Shown: positions 44,264-53,184 of the stretch, in pieces
How positions within the stretch are numbered: position 1 is the stretch's first letter
Layout of the letters: each line of letters opens with the position of its first letter
From: CAWBJO01 sp963789175
Lineage (GTDB): Bacteria; Pseudomonadota; Alphaproteobacteria; Rhizobiales; Aestuariivirgaceae
Assembly: GCA_963789175.1 (NCBI GenBank)
Contig: CAWBJO010000009.1
Location: 620,001 to 684,000, forward strand
DNA: 64,000 nucleotides
Direction of reading: 5' to 3'
Notes under the pieces: model-generated
What the model was told of the DNA's origin: nothing
What the model saw: the letters and a program-made list of their open reading frames with translations, nothing else
Database searches by the model: none
Made by a program: the position numbers and the translations under genes

Positions 44264-44409
44264 TCCTTGGGCGGAGGGCCGACATCGTCAATTTCGATGC
44301 GTGCTCAGCAGTTTAGGCCTTTGAATGGGCGATTGCACCACGGCACCGGGTCGTGAAGAATGCCCGGCGGAAGACGGCAACGGCAGGTGCGCACCGGCGG
44401 AGGAAAACA

Positions 44410-45078
44410 ATGAGACGAGTCATCACGGGTGCATTCATATCGCTCGACGGCGTCATGCAAGCACCGGGCGGGCCCAAGGAGGATCCGACGGGCGGCTTCC
44501 GATTCGGAGGCTGGGTGGTTCCGCACATGGACGACGTGTTCGGGAAGGCGATCGAGGCGATGTTCAAATCGTCTTTCGACCTGCTGCTCGGGCGCAAGAC
44601 CTACGAGATCTTCGCGGCGCACTGGCCCTATGCGGAAAGCGGCGACGACGACTACATCGCCAAGCGGTTCAACAGCATCACGAAGTACGTGGCGACGCGC
44701 TCGAACATGCAACTGGAGTGGAAGGGATCGGTTGCGCTCCACGACGCGGCGAGCGACGTGACGCGGCTGAAGCGGGAAGACGGCCCTGCCCTCCTGACCC
44801 AGGGCAGCAGCGACCTGATCCAGACGCTGCTCGCCCACGATCTCATCGACGAGATCACGACGTTCACGTTCCCGATCCTGCTCGGCAACGGCAAGAAGCT
44901 CTTCGGCAGCGGTGCGAAGCCAGCGGCCTTCACGCTCACCAACAGCCAGACGACGACCAAAGGCGTCGCCATCCACCGTTACGAACGCACCGGCAAGGTC
45001 GAAACCGGCGATTTTGCGATGGATCCGCCGACCGCGGCCGAAGTGAAGCGGCGAGAGAAGCTGAGCCGCGAGAAATAG
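44410..45078 (+). CDS. Dihydrofolate reductase family protein (RibD C-terminal domain)
   Basis: A 222-residue protein of the RibD_C/DHFR-like fold: ITGAFISLDGVMQAPGGPKE, LLLGRKTYEIFAAHWP, LTQGSSDLIQTLLAHDLIDE and TFPILLGNGKKLFG. Such proteins use NADPH to reduce a small substrate; most stand-alone copies are uncharacterised. The ATG at 44410 begins the conserved MRRVITGAF start; an upstream ATG at 44353 would add 19 basic residues. The gene is followed 28 bp later by a methyltransferase remnant on the same strand. Confidence 0.9.
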   Translation: MRRVITGAFISLDGVMQAPGGPKEDPTGGFRFGGWVVPHMDDVFGKAIEAMFKSSFDLLLGRKTYEIFAAHWPYAESGDDDYIAKRFNSITKYVATRSNMQLEWKGSVALHDAASDVTRLKREDGPALLTQGSSDLIQTLLAHDLIDEITTFTFPILLGNGKKLFGSGAKPAAFTLTNSQTTTKGVAIHRYERTGKVETGDFAMDPPTAAEVKRREKLSREK

Positions 45079-45106
45079 CGTCAGGGGTTCACGACGCCTT
45101 GCGTCG

Positions 45107-45247
45107 TTCCGGCCCGACGGCGGCGAGGCGCTCGGCGCGCAGGCGGGCGCGAAGCGCATCGGCCAGGTGGTGCGCGAGGGCGGCTTCTCCCGCTTCCGCA
45201 AAGCGGCGGCGACACCGTTCAACCTGATCCTGGAGGCCAGCCCGTAG
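45107..45247 (+). pseudogene. 3' remnant of a class I SAM-dependent methyltransferase
   Basis: An open stretch without a start codon encodes about 46 residues: GGEALGAQAGAKRIGQVVRE, then GGFSRFRKAAATPFNLILEA and SP before a TAG. This matches the C-terminal end of a well-known class I methyltransferase group that finishes GGFTRFRRATETPFNLVLEARP. The several hundred upstream residues, including the SAM-binding core, are missing; the RibD-like gene sits directly before it. The fragment keeps good codon usage, suggesting a fairly recent deletion. Confidence 0.7.
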
Positions 45248-45285
45248 CACTCCGCCCGAAGGCGCCGCCAACGCCGGCGGCGTCT

Positions 45286-46443
45286 TCACTCCGGCGCGAT
45301 CGACCGGGGATATTCGAGCTGCACGGCGACGAAGTCGGCGGTGCGCGAGCCGTAGCGGGCAGCAATGGCGCGAAGGGCGTCGTCCAGCGCAGCGACGGGT
45401 GGCCGCGTGCCGAGCTCCAGCAGGCGTGCACCGGGCCAGCCGGCAGCCACGACATCGGGAACGATGCGCACGCCGCTGAGCGACGTCACGGGTTCGCCGG
45501 ATGGAGCAAACGCCTTTGCCCGAGAGCGGAAGGTCCGCGACCACGCGTCCATGGCGAGGGCGAGCGACACCTCATCGACCCCGAGGCGCAGCTCGATGCC
45601 CAAGCGCTCGCGTTTCCAAAAGGCGAGCGTGTTGGCGATGGCCGTCAGGGCGAACGGCCGGGTGAGAACGAAGGCGTCGCTGGCATGTCGCGCGTCCCAG
45701 ACTTCAAGGCCGAGCCGGCGTGCGATGGCGAGAGCCTTCTCGCGGCCGGCCACGGCTTCGACCAGGGTGAGGGACATCGGCATCGAGGCGGTGATGCCGG
45801 TGCTCGTCGCGACGCCGCGGTCGACCACCATGCGCCGGTCGGGGACGTAGCGGATGGTCGAGTGGGCGTCACGCAGTCGCTTCACGTAGTACCAATGCGT
45901 CGTCGCCCGCTTGCCATCGAGAAGGCCCGAATTGCCGACGACCAACGCTCCGACGCAGACGCCGATGACCGTCGCACCCTTCTCGGCCTGGCTCCGGATC
46001 CACGCAAGCACGGCGGGATCGTCGCGGTCGCGCATGGCGGGCACGATGACGTAGTCGGCTCCGTCCGGATGCCGCGCGTCGAATTCGGCGGCCGTCGCAT
46101 CGGGCAATGCCCTCAGCGCCGGATAGAGCTCGATCGGTCCCGGCTCCATGGCTAGCGCGACCACGTCGGCGACGTCGGCACGCCGCAGGATGCCGATCGG
46201 CATGAGGTAATCGGTCATCTCGGTGCCGTCATTGGCGCCGAGGACGACGATGAGGGGACGCACGCGCTTGGGCGGCTGCAGAGCGGCGAGCGCCGCATCG
46301 GTCTCTTCTTCCGCGATCGGCGACGGCGAGACGACGGCCGACGCCGGCGGCAAGGTGAGGAGCCAAGCGCCGCCGAACATCAAGGCGAGCGCAACTGCGC
46401 TAAGCCCCGTCCACACGCTGACCCGCAACGGCATGGCGAACAC
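45286..46443 (-). CDS. Membrane-anchored DJ-1/PfpI (class I glutamine amidotransferase-like) protein
   Basis: A 385-residue protein with an N-terminal helix (about 10-37; TGLSAVALALMFGGAWLLTL) and then a DJ-1/PfpI domain (about 60-240). The nucleophile elbow VIGVCVGALVVGNSGLLDGK carries the Cys, followed by RATTHWYYVKRL, as in GlxA-type regulators. The C-terminal about 130 residues contain FALTAIANTLAFWKRERLGIE but no AraC helix-turn-helix, so it is not a GlxA regulator. The domain probably faces the periplasm. Function unknown. Confidence 0.8.
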   Translation of the reverse strand: MFAMPLRVSVWTGLSAVALALMFGGAWLLTLPPASAVVSPSPIAEEETDAALAALQPPKRVRPLIVVLGANDGTEMTDYLMPIGILRRADVADVVALAMEPGPIELYPALRALPDATAAEFDARHPDGADYVIVPAMRDRDDPAVLAWIRSQAEKGATVIGVCVGALVVGNSGLLDGKRATTHWYYVKRLRDAHSTIRYVPDRRMVVDRGVATSTGITASMPMSLTLVEAVAGREKALAIARRLGLEVWDARHASDAFVLTRPFALTAIANTLAFWKRERLGIELRLGVDEVSLALAMDAWSRTFRSRAKAFAPSGEPVTSLSGVRIVPDVVAAGWPGARLLELGTRPPVAALDDALRAIAARYGSRTADFVAVQLEYPRSIAPE

Positions 46444-46528
46444 CTCCCCGACACCGTCTCGTCCAGGAGCTAGGCGCCCGACCTCGGATTGCCAAGGCTA
46501 AAAATGTACCCCCCGGCCCCGACAGCCA

Positions 46529-49208
46529 TCATGTCTTCGCCACGGCTTCGGGGGGCGCCGGCGCGAAGACGAAGCGCTGGTAGACATAGCCGATGCCGAC
46601 GAGACACAGGCCGAGCCCGAGGAAGGAGACGACGCGGTAGAGGCCGCTCAAGGCCGCCATGTCGAGCAGGAACACCTTGCAGACGGCCAGGATGAGGATC
46701 GCCAGCGCGCCGTGCCGCAGCCAAGCCTGGCCGCGCCACAACCCAAGTCCCAGAAGCACGAAGGAGAAGGCAAGCCACACCGCCGAATAGGCGTAGTACT
46801 CGGCGTCGCTCCGTGCGTCGAGCACCAGCACCGGACCCTGAAAGGCGCGCTTGGTCTCGAGAGTAAGCCAGGCGAGGACGAGGAGGACCGCGAGTGCGAA
46901 ACCCGGTATTCGCATGTCGGGGAACGCGCCGCTCAGGTCCCTGGTGATGAGGGCCACCAGAATGGCGGGCAGGAGATATGCTATGAGGAGGACGTTGACG
47001 ATCGGGTAGCCCGCGACCGCTGCCTGCGTCGCGATGGGATTCAATCCAACGAGCTGGCCGAGAACGAGGGCCGCGACGCCGAGCCCGCAGAGCGCCGCGG
47101 ACCACCAGCCGTCGAGGGGACGGCGGCCGGCGAGCCAGGCGCGGCCGCGCCACCAGCCGGCGGCGAGCCAGACGAGACTGTGCAGCGACAGCTCGACCAA
47201 CGTCACATGCGAGGCATCGATCCGCCCTTCCGTCAGGATGCGGATCTCGAGTGCGACCAGGAGAAGGGCGAAGACCAAGGCGCCGCTCTCGAGGATCGCC
47301 ACCGTGCGGGCGGCGTCGCGCGGCCGGAAGAGCTCGGCTGCCGCATAGAAGCAGAGTGCCGGGATGCCGTAGCCGTAAAGCACCCAATGATAGCCCAGGG
47401 TCTGCCGGACGTCGTAGCTCAGCACATGCGGATTGAGTGCGAGGCGGACGAGAATGACGGCGGCCAGGACATGCGCGATGTAACGGAGGTCCTTGAGATC
47501 GAGCTTCTTCTCGATCCAGGCGAGGGCCGGCAGCTGCAGCGCCAGCGCCACGGTGAGCCACGCTTCCTGCAAGGTGAAGACGAAGGCAAAACTGACGCCG
47601 GCGACGGCGGCGGCGGCATAGAAGCCGGTTGCGAGCCGCGCCTGCCGACCGCGGTCCGGCCGGCGCACCAGCACGCCGGTCGCGGCAACCGCGAGGGCCG
47701 CCGATCCGGTCGCCACGAGGGTCCAAAAGAGGTCGAACGTGAAATAGCGGCTGCGCGCGTAGCCGGCAGCGATGATGGCGATCGCTCCGATGAGCGAGAA
47801 CCCAGCCCATACCGCCGGACGGTGCGCACCGTGCAGCAGGAAGAAGCCGAGGGCGGCAAGTCCCGCAGCGCACAGCAGGTGAAGATGGACGAAGCGCGCC
47901 GCTCCGGGGGCGATCAGCGAGCCGCCCCAGGTCACGCCGTTGCCGAAGGGCTCTTCGAGAAAAAATCCGCCGAGGAGGCCGGGGGGATCCCAGGCTAGCA
48001 GCATGAGGAACAGCAACGCCGCGGCATGGGCCATCAGCACATCGAAACGCTCCATGCGCCGACCCGCATAGGCGAGCGCGGCAGCGCCCGGCGCGGCGAA
48101 GAGAAGCGCGAAGGGCAAGGCATCGACAGCGATGGCGGCGAGGACCGCAAGCACCACGCTGCCGGTAGCCGTGATCCATGCATTGAGCTCGGGCCCCTGC
48201 GGCCATCGCCATCCCTCCGGCGCGTCGACCGGACCGAGATGCAGCGCCAGGCGCAGGGCCGCACCGGTCAGCACCGCGAGGAAGATCGAAACGACTACGA
48301 GGTCCTGCGGCTGCATGGGTCCGACGGCCCACAGCAGCACCCAGGCAAGTGCGCCGGCCGTGGCACCGAAGGCGAGCCAGCCCCAGGCGCGATAGATCAC
48401 GACGGCATAGGCGGCCGCGATGATGAGGGCGAGATAGGAGAACAGAATCCAGGCATTGGCGTCGGGCGACTCGATGAGGAGCGGCGTCACAAGACCGGCA
48501 AGGAGGCCGATGACGGCGACGATGGGCGAGTGGAGCGCGGCCAATGCGAAGGCGACCAGCGCGACGGCGGCGAGGCCGATGAAGGCGGTGGCGGGCGCGA
48601 TGAGGCCGTAGAGCGCATAGGCGGCATAGATGCTCGCAAAAGCGATGAAGAGGCCGGCGCTCACCAGGGCACCCGGCACATAGTCCGCCTTCAGGGCACT
48701 TAATTGCCGCTGCTCCGGGCGGCCCCGCAACCACTCGCCGGCGACGGTGAGAGCGGCGGCAAGCACCAGGCCGAGGCCGATGCGCATCGCCGGCGACAAG
48801 AGGGCGTTGTCCACCGCGTATTTGATGAGGAAGACGCCGGAAAGAACGATCGCCACGGCGCCCAGCCAGACGAACCAGTGCGCGGTGAGCCGTTCCTCGA
48901 TGCCGGCCTTCCCGGCGACGGGCGGCGGGACGGCGGCGGGGCTCTCCTGCCGGATGGCCGCGGGTTCCGGCGACACGGACGGGGCCGGCAGGCGATGCAC
49001 CGGAGACGACCGGCGCCGATTCGGCGACGGCGGCCGGCGCGACGGCCGCCTGCGAGGCGCCGACGACCGCGGCCGGTTCGGCCGTGCGAAGCCGCGATTC
49101 CAACTTCTCCAGGCGGCGGCGCAGATCGTTCGTCCGGCCGAGCCCATAGAGCGCCAGCAGCAGGGCGAGACCGGCAATGAAGGTCAGCGTCGAGATCGCG
49201 TCGTCCAT
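46529..49208 (-). CDS. DUF2339 polytopic membrane protein, frameshifted in this sequence
   Basis: The real gene starts at the ATG at 49208: a membrane helix (TLTFIAGLALLLALYGLG), a coiled-coil segment (LRRRLEKLESRLRTAE) and an Ala/Pro-rich linker. Near residue 70 the homologous frame changes. The rest, about 800 residues with over 20 helices, is read in the frame ending at 46529 and carries the DUF2339 opening IEERLTAHWFVWLGAVAIVL plus AVDNALLSPAMRIGLGLVLA. One extra base between about 48950 and 49010 (a GGGG run near 48978 is a candidate) explains the switch. DUF2339 proteins are inner-membrane proteins of unknown function. Either a sequence error or a true break. Confidence 0.8.
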
Positions 49209-49247
49209 CGAGGCGCCTTATCCTAGAGCCATGGCCATCGTCATATA

Positions 49248-49264
49248 ATTAAACATTGTTCAAT
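49248..49264. promoter_or_regulatory. Operator-like palindrome 1 (TetR-type)
   Basis: ATTAAACATTGTTCAAT, 7 of 8 paired positions symmetric, in the AT-rich gap between the divergent DUF2339 and TetR genes. The form resembles TetR-family operators. Confidence 0.6.
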
Positions 49265-49278
49265 ACATATAGCTTGAA

Positions 49279-49295
49279 ATTAAACGATGGTCAAT
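49279..49295. promoter_or_regulatory. Operator-like palindrome 2 (TetR-type)
   Basis: ATTAAACGATGGTCAAT, a degenerate copy of the site at 49248 with the same ends, centre-to-centre spacing 31 bp (about three helical turns). It lies 12 bp before the tetR ATG, so binding would block that start. Confidence 0.5.
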
Positions 49296-49307
49296 TAGCG
49301 TGTCGGG

Positions 49308-49946
49308 ATGGCAAGACGGTCCGATCACAGCCGCGACGAGCTGCACCGGCTGGCTCTCAAGGCGGCCCGCAGCATCGTCAGGAAAAGCGGATTGCGCGGG
49401 CTGTCGACCCGGCAGATCGCGACCAGGATGGGGTACACGCCCGGAACGCTGTACCAGGTGTTCGCCGATCTCGACGACCTGATCCTGCAGCTCAATGCCA
49501 GCACGCTCCGCGATCTCTACGAAAAGTGCCGGCAGGTCGATTTTTCCGGCAGCCCCGAATCGACATTGCGGGAGCTGGCGCGCAGCTACATGGCGTTCGT
49601 CGGCAGCGCGCCGCGCCTGTGGAGCGCGATTTTCGAACACAGCCTTCCCGAACGAAAGGAGCTGCCCGGCTGGTATCGCGAGCAGGTGGAGAGGCTCCTG
49701 TCGCTTGCCGAACACGCTCTCGTCCCCCTCTTCCCGGACGATGCGGAGCGGAGGCATCATGAGGCGCACGTGCTTTGGGGGGCGCTCTACGGGATCGCAT
49801 CGCTTGCCGGCGCGGGCAAGCTCACGGTGGCCGCCGACCCCGGCGCCCTGGTCGACTCGCTCGTCAGCAACTACGTGGCCGGGCTCAGAACCGCGCCGAC
49901 CGGCTCGCGCGAAGGCGAGAAGACGATAAAGCGGGCCCGCGATTAA
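49308..49946 (+). CDS. TetR-family regulator, probably autoregulated
   Basis: A 212-residue TetR-type protein. The helix-turn-helix is GLSTRQIATRMGYTPGTLYQVFADLDDLILQL, and the C-terminal TetR_C_13-like ligand domain includes FVGSAPRLWSAIFEHSLPE and VLWGALYGIASLAGAGKL. Two operator-like palindromes lie in the 99 bp between it and the divergent DUF2339 gene. It probably represses itself and may control the DUF2339 gene. The effector is unknown. Confidence 0.9.
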   Translation: MARRSDHSRDELHRLALKAARSIVRKSGLRGLSTRQIATRMGYTPGTLYQVFADLDDLILQLNASTLRDLYEKCRQVDFSGSPESTLRELARSYMAFVGSAPRLWSAIFEHSLPERKELPGWYREQVERLLSLAEHALVPLFPDDAERRHHEAHVLWGALYGIASLAGAGKLTVAADPGALVDSLVSNYVAGLRTAPTGSREGEKTIKRARD

Positions 49947-49981
49947 GCTTTCGTTAGCCATTCGCGCTCAGCATCGGCGCC

Positions 49982-50263
49982 ATGTCGCCCGGAGCCGCCT
50001 TCACCTTCGCCGTCGCATTCGCCGCGCTCGTCGCCGCCGGGATGCTCAGTCACGACGTCGGGGCCCAGACCAACTGCCTGCGCCTCGAGGATGCCCGCGC
50101 CTGGCTGTGGAAGCATCATGGCGAGCGCGAGGTCTGGGAAGATCCGACCGGCACCGACGAACGCGTCGTGATCTTTCGCAATTCACAGACCGGCTCGGCC
50201 ACCGTCCTGCGCCTCTTCGAGAATGGAACGGCGTGCCTGCTCGACGACGGCCGCGACATCTGA
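49982..50263 (+). CDS. Small exported protein of unknown function
   Basis: A 93-residue protein with a signal peptide (FTFAVAFAALVAAGMLSHDVGAQ). The short mature domain has two Cys (TNCLRLEDARAWLWKHHGER and ENGTACLLDDGRDI) that could form a disulphide. No family is recognised. It lies 35 bp after the tetR gene on the same strand and could be co-transcribed. It is the last normally organised gene before the decayed region. Confidence 0.6.
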   Translation: MSPGAAFTFAVAFAALVAAGMLSHDVGAQTNCLRLEDARAWLWKHHGEREVWEDPTGTDERVVIFRNSQTGSATVLRLFENGTACLLDDGRDI

Positions 50264-50348
50264 AAGCGCCCGAGGCCTACGGCAACCGGGCCTAGTACAT
50301 CCTTTTGGCGCCATTGGTGCTGAGCAGTACTTTTCGAGCGTTGCGGGC

Positions 50349-50945
50349 TCAACGATCAATCTCGACACTTCCAAGCCATTGCGTGACCTCGCGCAGGATC
50401 TCCCGCTCTTGATCGCATTGCTTGGAAAACCCCTCGATGAGACGGGCGCGTGGCGCATGCCCGGCGACAACCGCGAGGCTGTTGCCGAGCCCATAGCCAC
50501 CATGGGTGATGAACGGCACCAGCACCTTGCCCGACAGATCGTGCCGCGAAAGGAACGACCGGATGATCGAGGGTGCAGTCGTTCCCCAGATCGGGAAGCC
50601 AAGAAACACAGTTGCATACGATCCCAAGTCGGCAACGGTCGCTTGCAATGGGGGCTCGTAGCCCCGCTGCCGTTCATCCTCGGCCTGCGCTACCTGGGCC
50701 TCGTAGTCTTCCGGGTAGGCAGCCGCAGGCACGATCTGGAACATCGTCGCATCGAGCGCGCGAGCAATCTGGGTGGCTATCAGGCGCGTGTTCCCGGTCC
50801 GCGTAAAGTAGGCGACCAGGATTCTGGCGCTGCCGGCTGCATTCGTTCCGGCCGTCGCAGCCAGAGATTTAAGTCCTGCCATCAAAGGCAGAAGGACCGA
50901 TCGTCCCAAAGCCTGTCGACGCGACACCATTGCGGTGAGTGGCAT
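50349..50945 (-). CDS. Exported flavodoxin
   Basis: A 198-residue flavodoxin-like protein. The FMN phosphate loop is ILVAYFTRTGNTRLIATQIA, followed by VFLGFPIWGTTAPSIIRSFL and FITHGGYGLGNSLAVV, as in flavodoxin_4 proteins. The N-terminus MPLTAMVSRRQALGRSVLLP resembles a twin-arginine signal, although the motif has SRRQA rather than SRRxFLK. ATG 50945 with AAGGAAG upstream is chosen over an earlier one. It lies 29 bp downstream of the aldo/keto reductase remnant; that pairing is common, so the intact ancestor was probably a two-gene redox operon. Confidence 0.85.
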   Translation of the reverse strand: MPLTAMVSRRQALGRSVLLPLMAGLKSLAATAGTNAAGSARILVAYFTRTGNTRLIATQIARALDATMFQIVPAAAYPEDYEAQVAQAEDERQRGYEPPLQATVADLGSYATVFLGFPIWGTTAPSIIRSFLSRHDLSGKVLVPFITHGGYGLGNSLAVVAGHAPRARLIEGFSKQCDQEREILREVTQWLGSVEIDR

Positions 50946-50973
50946 ACGTTTCTTCCTTGGAGCCAACATGCGA

Positions 50974-51321
50974 TCAGTTTTTCGGGGGCGCCTCTACGCC
51001 CGAAAAAGCTTGTACCGCCTCCGGGAGACGGGCGCCCCGAATCTCGATTGCCGCCACCGCCGCGTTCAGCTTCCCAAGCTCATCAGGCGTGAAACCGACG
51101 GCAGCGGAGCCGATATTCTCCAACATGTGCGGCATCTGTGTCGTTCCGGGAATGGGTACGATCCATGGCTTCTGTGCCATCAGCCACGCGAGCGCGATTT
51201 GAGCAGGCGTGGCTTGCTTAATTTCGGCCCAGCTCTACAGCAGATCGAACAGCGCGAGGTTGTGCGGGAGGCATCCGTTGGGGAGATTCAGCAAGCGTTG
51301 AGCTAACTTGCTATCCAGTTG
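50974..51321 (-). pseudogene. Aldo/keto reductase, C-terminal remnant with nonsense codon
   Basis: The minus-strand frame encodes an AKR C-terminus: ATPAQIALAWLMAQKPWIVP, IPGTTQMPHMLENIGSAAV and FTPDELGKLNAAVAAIEIRG. Directly upstream, NLALFDLL is followed by an in-frame TAG and then SWAEIKQ, where intact homologues read through this segment, so the stop is a point mutation. The N-terminal 200 or so residues, including the catalytic Tyr/Lys/His, are gone. A further stop (TGA at 51322-51324) closes the frame. Confidence 0.8.
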
Positions 51322-51371
51322 TCAAAATTGATGAGTTCCAACGGCGGCTCGGTTAAACAGCCTGCCAAGTG

Positions 51372-51609
51372 TCACCACTTTCGCGGTGGCGCCGGCTGAG
51401 GCGGCCCCGCAAATGACAAGCCCGCTTCCGTTCCTTTCTGCCACCGTACTTTCGCTGGATATATCAGCCTGACGCTGGGGACGAGAAGCTCCAGCTCGGC
51501 CGGGAGCGGATGCGCACCGGCCATACGGATATGCGCGCCCTCGGGGGTGAGCCCGAACTGAGCAGTCGACTACCATCGTGCGGTGCTGGAAAATTCGACG
51601 TTTCCTGAG
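51372..51609 (-). pseudogene. PilZ-domain protein remnant, frameshifted
   Basis: Two minus-strand frames together encode a PilZ domain. LRKRRIFQHRTMVVDCSVR runs to about 51553. After a frame change comes LTPEGAHIRMAGAHPLPAEL, ELLVPSVRLIYPAKVRWQKG and TEAGLSFAG, ending at a TGA at 51372. Rhizobial single-domain PilZ proteins have this order (RRR...DCTVRNLS..GA.I....P.P..F.L......A.V.WR...E.GV.F). The missing RNL residues at the junction suggest a two-base deletion. It would have bound cyclic di-GMP, but the start is also not clear. Confidence 0.65.
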
Positions 51610-51748
51610 GCTGTGAGCCAACGCAGGAGAGTAATGGAGGGCGAATGGTATCGGCTTGGATACCTTCGGCAAGGAGCCCAAGTCGGTGAGAAAAGGCCCG
51701 GCCATTGCTGACCGGACTCAATGCCTTGGGACTCTTGGTCCGCGCTAC

Positions 51749-52135
51749 TTAGTAGGTGGTGTAGATAGGCCGAATTCTACGCGTACGGACGATGTCGCCA
51801 GTGTCTGCATCGACGGCGATCCGCCACAGAAACCCTCGCCTTACGGCACTGTAGCGGTAGATGTCGCCGTAACAGCTGACGTTCTGTACGCGATGATACC
51901 CGGCACGGCGTACCACACGGCGACCTTCCCAGCAACTGATCCGGCTGTACTCATCCTCATCATCATAGCCGTCGTCATATGGGGGATGCCATTGGCCGGG
52001 ATATCCATACTGCGCCTGATGATAGGCCGGTGATTCCAACTGCGCAGTGGACACGGTCTCAGCATTTGCAGTCTGTGGCTGCGCCAGTAGCAGGCTCGAT
52101 ACAGCAGTAGCCGCCAACAGGATCTTTATAGTCAT
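51749..52135 (-). CDS. Small exported Tyr/Arg-rich protein of unknown function
   Basis: A 128-residue protein with signal peptide IKILLAATAVSSLLLAQPQT ending near NAE. An acidic, Tyr-rich segment (QAQYGYPGQWHPPYDDGYDD) is followed by a compact domain with two Cys (SRISCWEGRRVVRRAGYHRV, QNVSCYGDIYRYSAVRRG). The ending VDADTGDIVRTRRI resembles rhizobial exported proteins of unknown function. GAGGAAG lies 6 nt before the ATG at 52135. Codon GC is lower than in most of the window, in keeping with its island setting. Confidence 0.6.
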   Translation of the reverse strand: MTIKILLAATAVSSLLLAQPQTANAETVSTAQLESPAYHQAQYGYPGQWHPPYDDGYDDEDEYSRISCWEGRRVVRRAGYHRVQNVSCYGDIYRYSAVRRGFLWRIAVDADTGDIVRTRRIRPIYTTY

Positions 52136-52452
52136 ATGTGGCTTCCTCTGACTTGACACTATCCCTCACTACCACCGAATTTGAACCTCGCTGCATGAAC
52201 GTGGTCAGAGCTCATCGTTCATTGTAGATTCAGCTCTTACTAAACGGCAGGCGCCGGCGTGTCGCCCAGATAGACAGCACATTTCAGCATCATGCCGCAC
52301 ACTCCAAAGCGACAGGGTGGTCGACCAAGTAACCCGCTCACCTCTTGAGGTGGTCCCTACGCTGGCAGGGCTAGCCCCCAGACTGCCAAGGATCCTCACC
52401 CGCTGGCCGAGCGCTTGCTCTAAGTGAGGTAAAGGAATGGGCCTAGGCGTTT
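52136..52452. other. Intergenic stretch, no gene recognised
   Basis: No supported coding frame or RNA was seen in these 317 bp. It holds one copy of a 20-bp direct repeat (52384-52403). The minus frame there reads RVRILGSLGASPA, similar to the peptide of the second copy, so it may be a gene remnant. Confidence 0.5.
52384..52403 (+). repeat. 20-bp direct repeat, copy 1
   Basis: TGCCAAGGATCCTCACCCGC, identical to 54672-54691 on the same strand. A GCTAGC lies 13-14 bp upstream of both copies, so the imperfect repeat extends further. Confidence 0.8.
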
Positions 52453-53184
52453 CTATTTGCCAAGTCGAAACGTAACGCCGACTCGAACGATGTCGACGTC
52501 TCGAAGTTGAACGAAGTTGCCGTCGTTGGCGTCAAAGATACCGGACGTTACCACGTCGGTCATACTGAGACGTTTGTTGAACTCAGCGTGCAGGTATTCA
52601 GTCCGCAGCATCGCGTGAGGGGACAATGCGACCTCTACTCCGCCGCCCCACACTGGTCCAAAGTCGGAAAACCCAACCTCTCCCCGACCGTTCGCGATAT
52701 CCATCTGAAATTCAGTACGCGCCAATCCTCCCGTGACAAAAACGAGAACCGGTCGCGGAAACATTGACTCCAGCTCCACGCCGAGCCGCCCACGGAGGGT
52801 CGCCAGATAGCGCAAATTGCCTTCGATCGGGTACTGCAGAAGTCCCGCCTCGGTCGCCGAACCATCTTGAATGGTGATCAGGCTTTCGTTGAAGCCCCCA
52901 AAGCTCACGTCGCCCTCGAGACCCAGGAAAATGCGATCCAGCTGATAGCCATAGCCGCCATGGATACCAAGATTGACGCCGGTATCTCCAATTGCCTTGA
53001 GGTTCGGGGCAGGATTGCCGAGCTCAACGCCATCAAAGATGCCGCTGGTGGCAACGTCGTGAAGCCCGAGATTCGCTCCGGCGTAGAAGCCTGACCAATA
53101 TTGTTCACCAGCAACGCTGGGAGATGTGGCTGCCTGCGTCAGGCAAGCGAGTCCCAGGCCAGCGCACCGCCACCATGCCCCCAT
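52453..53184 (-). CDS. Outer-membrane beta-barrel protein (Omp25/porin-like)
   Basis: A 243-residue protein with a signal peptide (RCAGLGLACLTQAATSPSVA). An eight-stranded barrel pattern of the OmpA/Omp25 beta-barrel type is shown by WSGFYAGANLGLHDVAT, NLGIHGGYGYQLDRIFLGLE and VALSPHAMLRTEYLHAEF, ending VRVGVTFRLGK. GGAGG lies 9 nt before the ATG at 53184; the upstream GTG would spoil the leader. Base composition is lower in GC than most of the window. Function is structural or adhesive at best guess. Confidence 0.82.
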   Translation of the reverse strand: MGAWWRCAGLGLACLTQAATSPSVAGEQYWSGFYAGANLGLHDVATSGIFDGVELGNPAPNLKAIGDTGVNLGIHGGYGYQLDRIFLGLEGDVSFGGFNESLITIQDGSATEAGLLQYPIEGNLRYLATLRGRLGVELESMFPRPVLVFVTGGLARTEFQMDIANGRGEVGFSDFGPVWGGGVEVALSPHAMLRTEYLHAEFNKRLSMTDVVTSGIFDANDGNFVQLRDVDIVRVGVTFRLGK

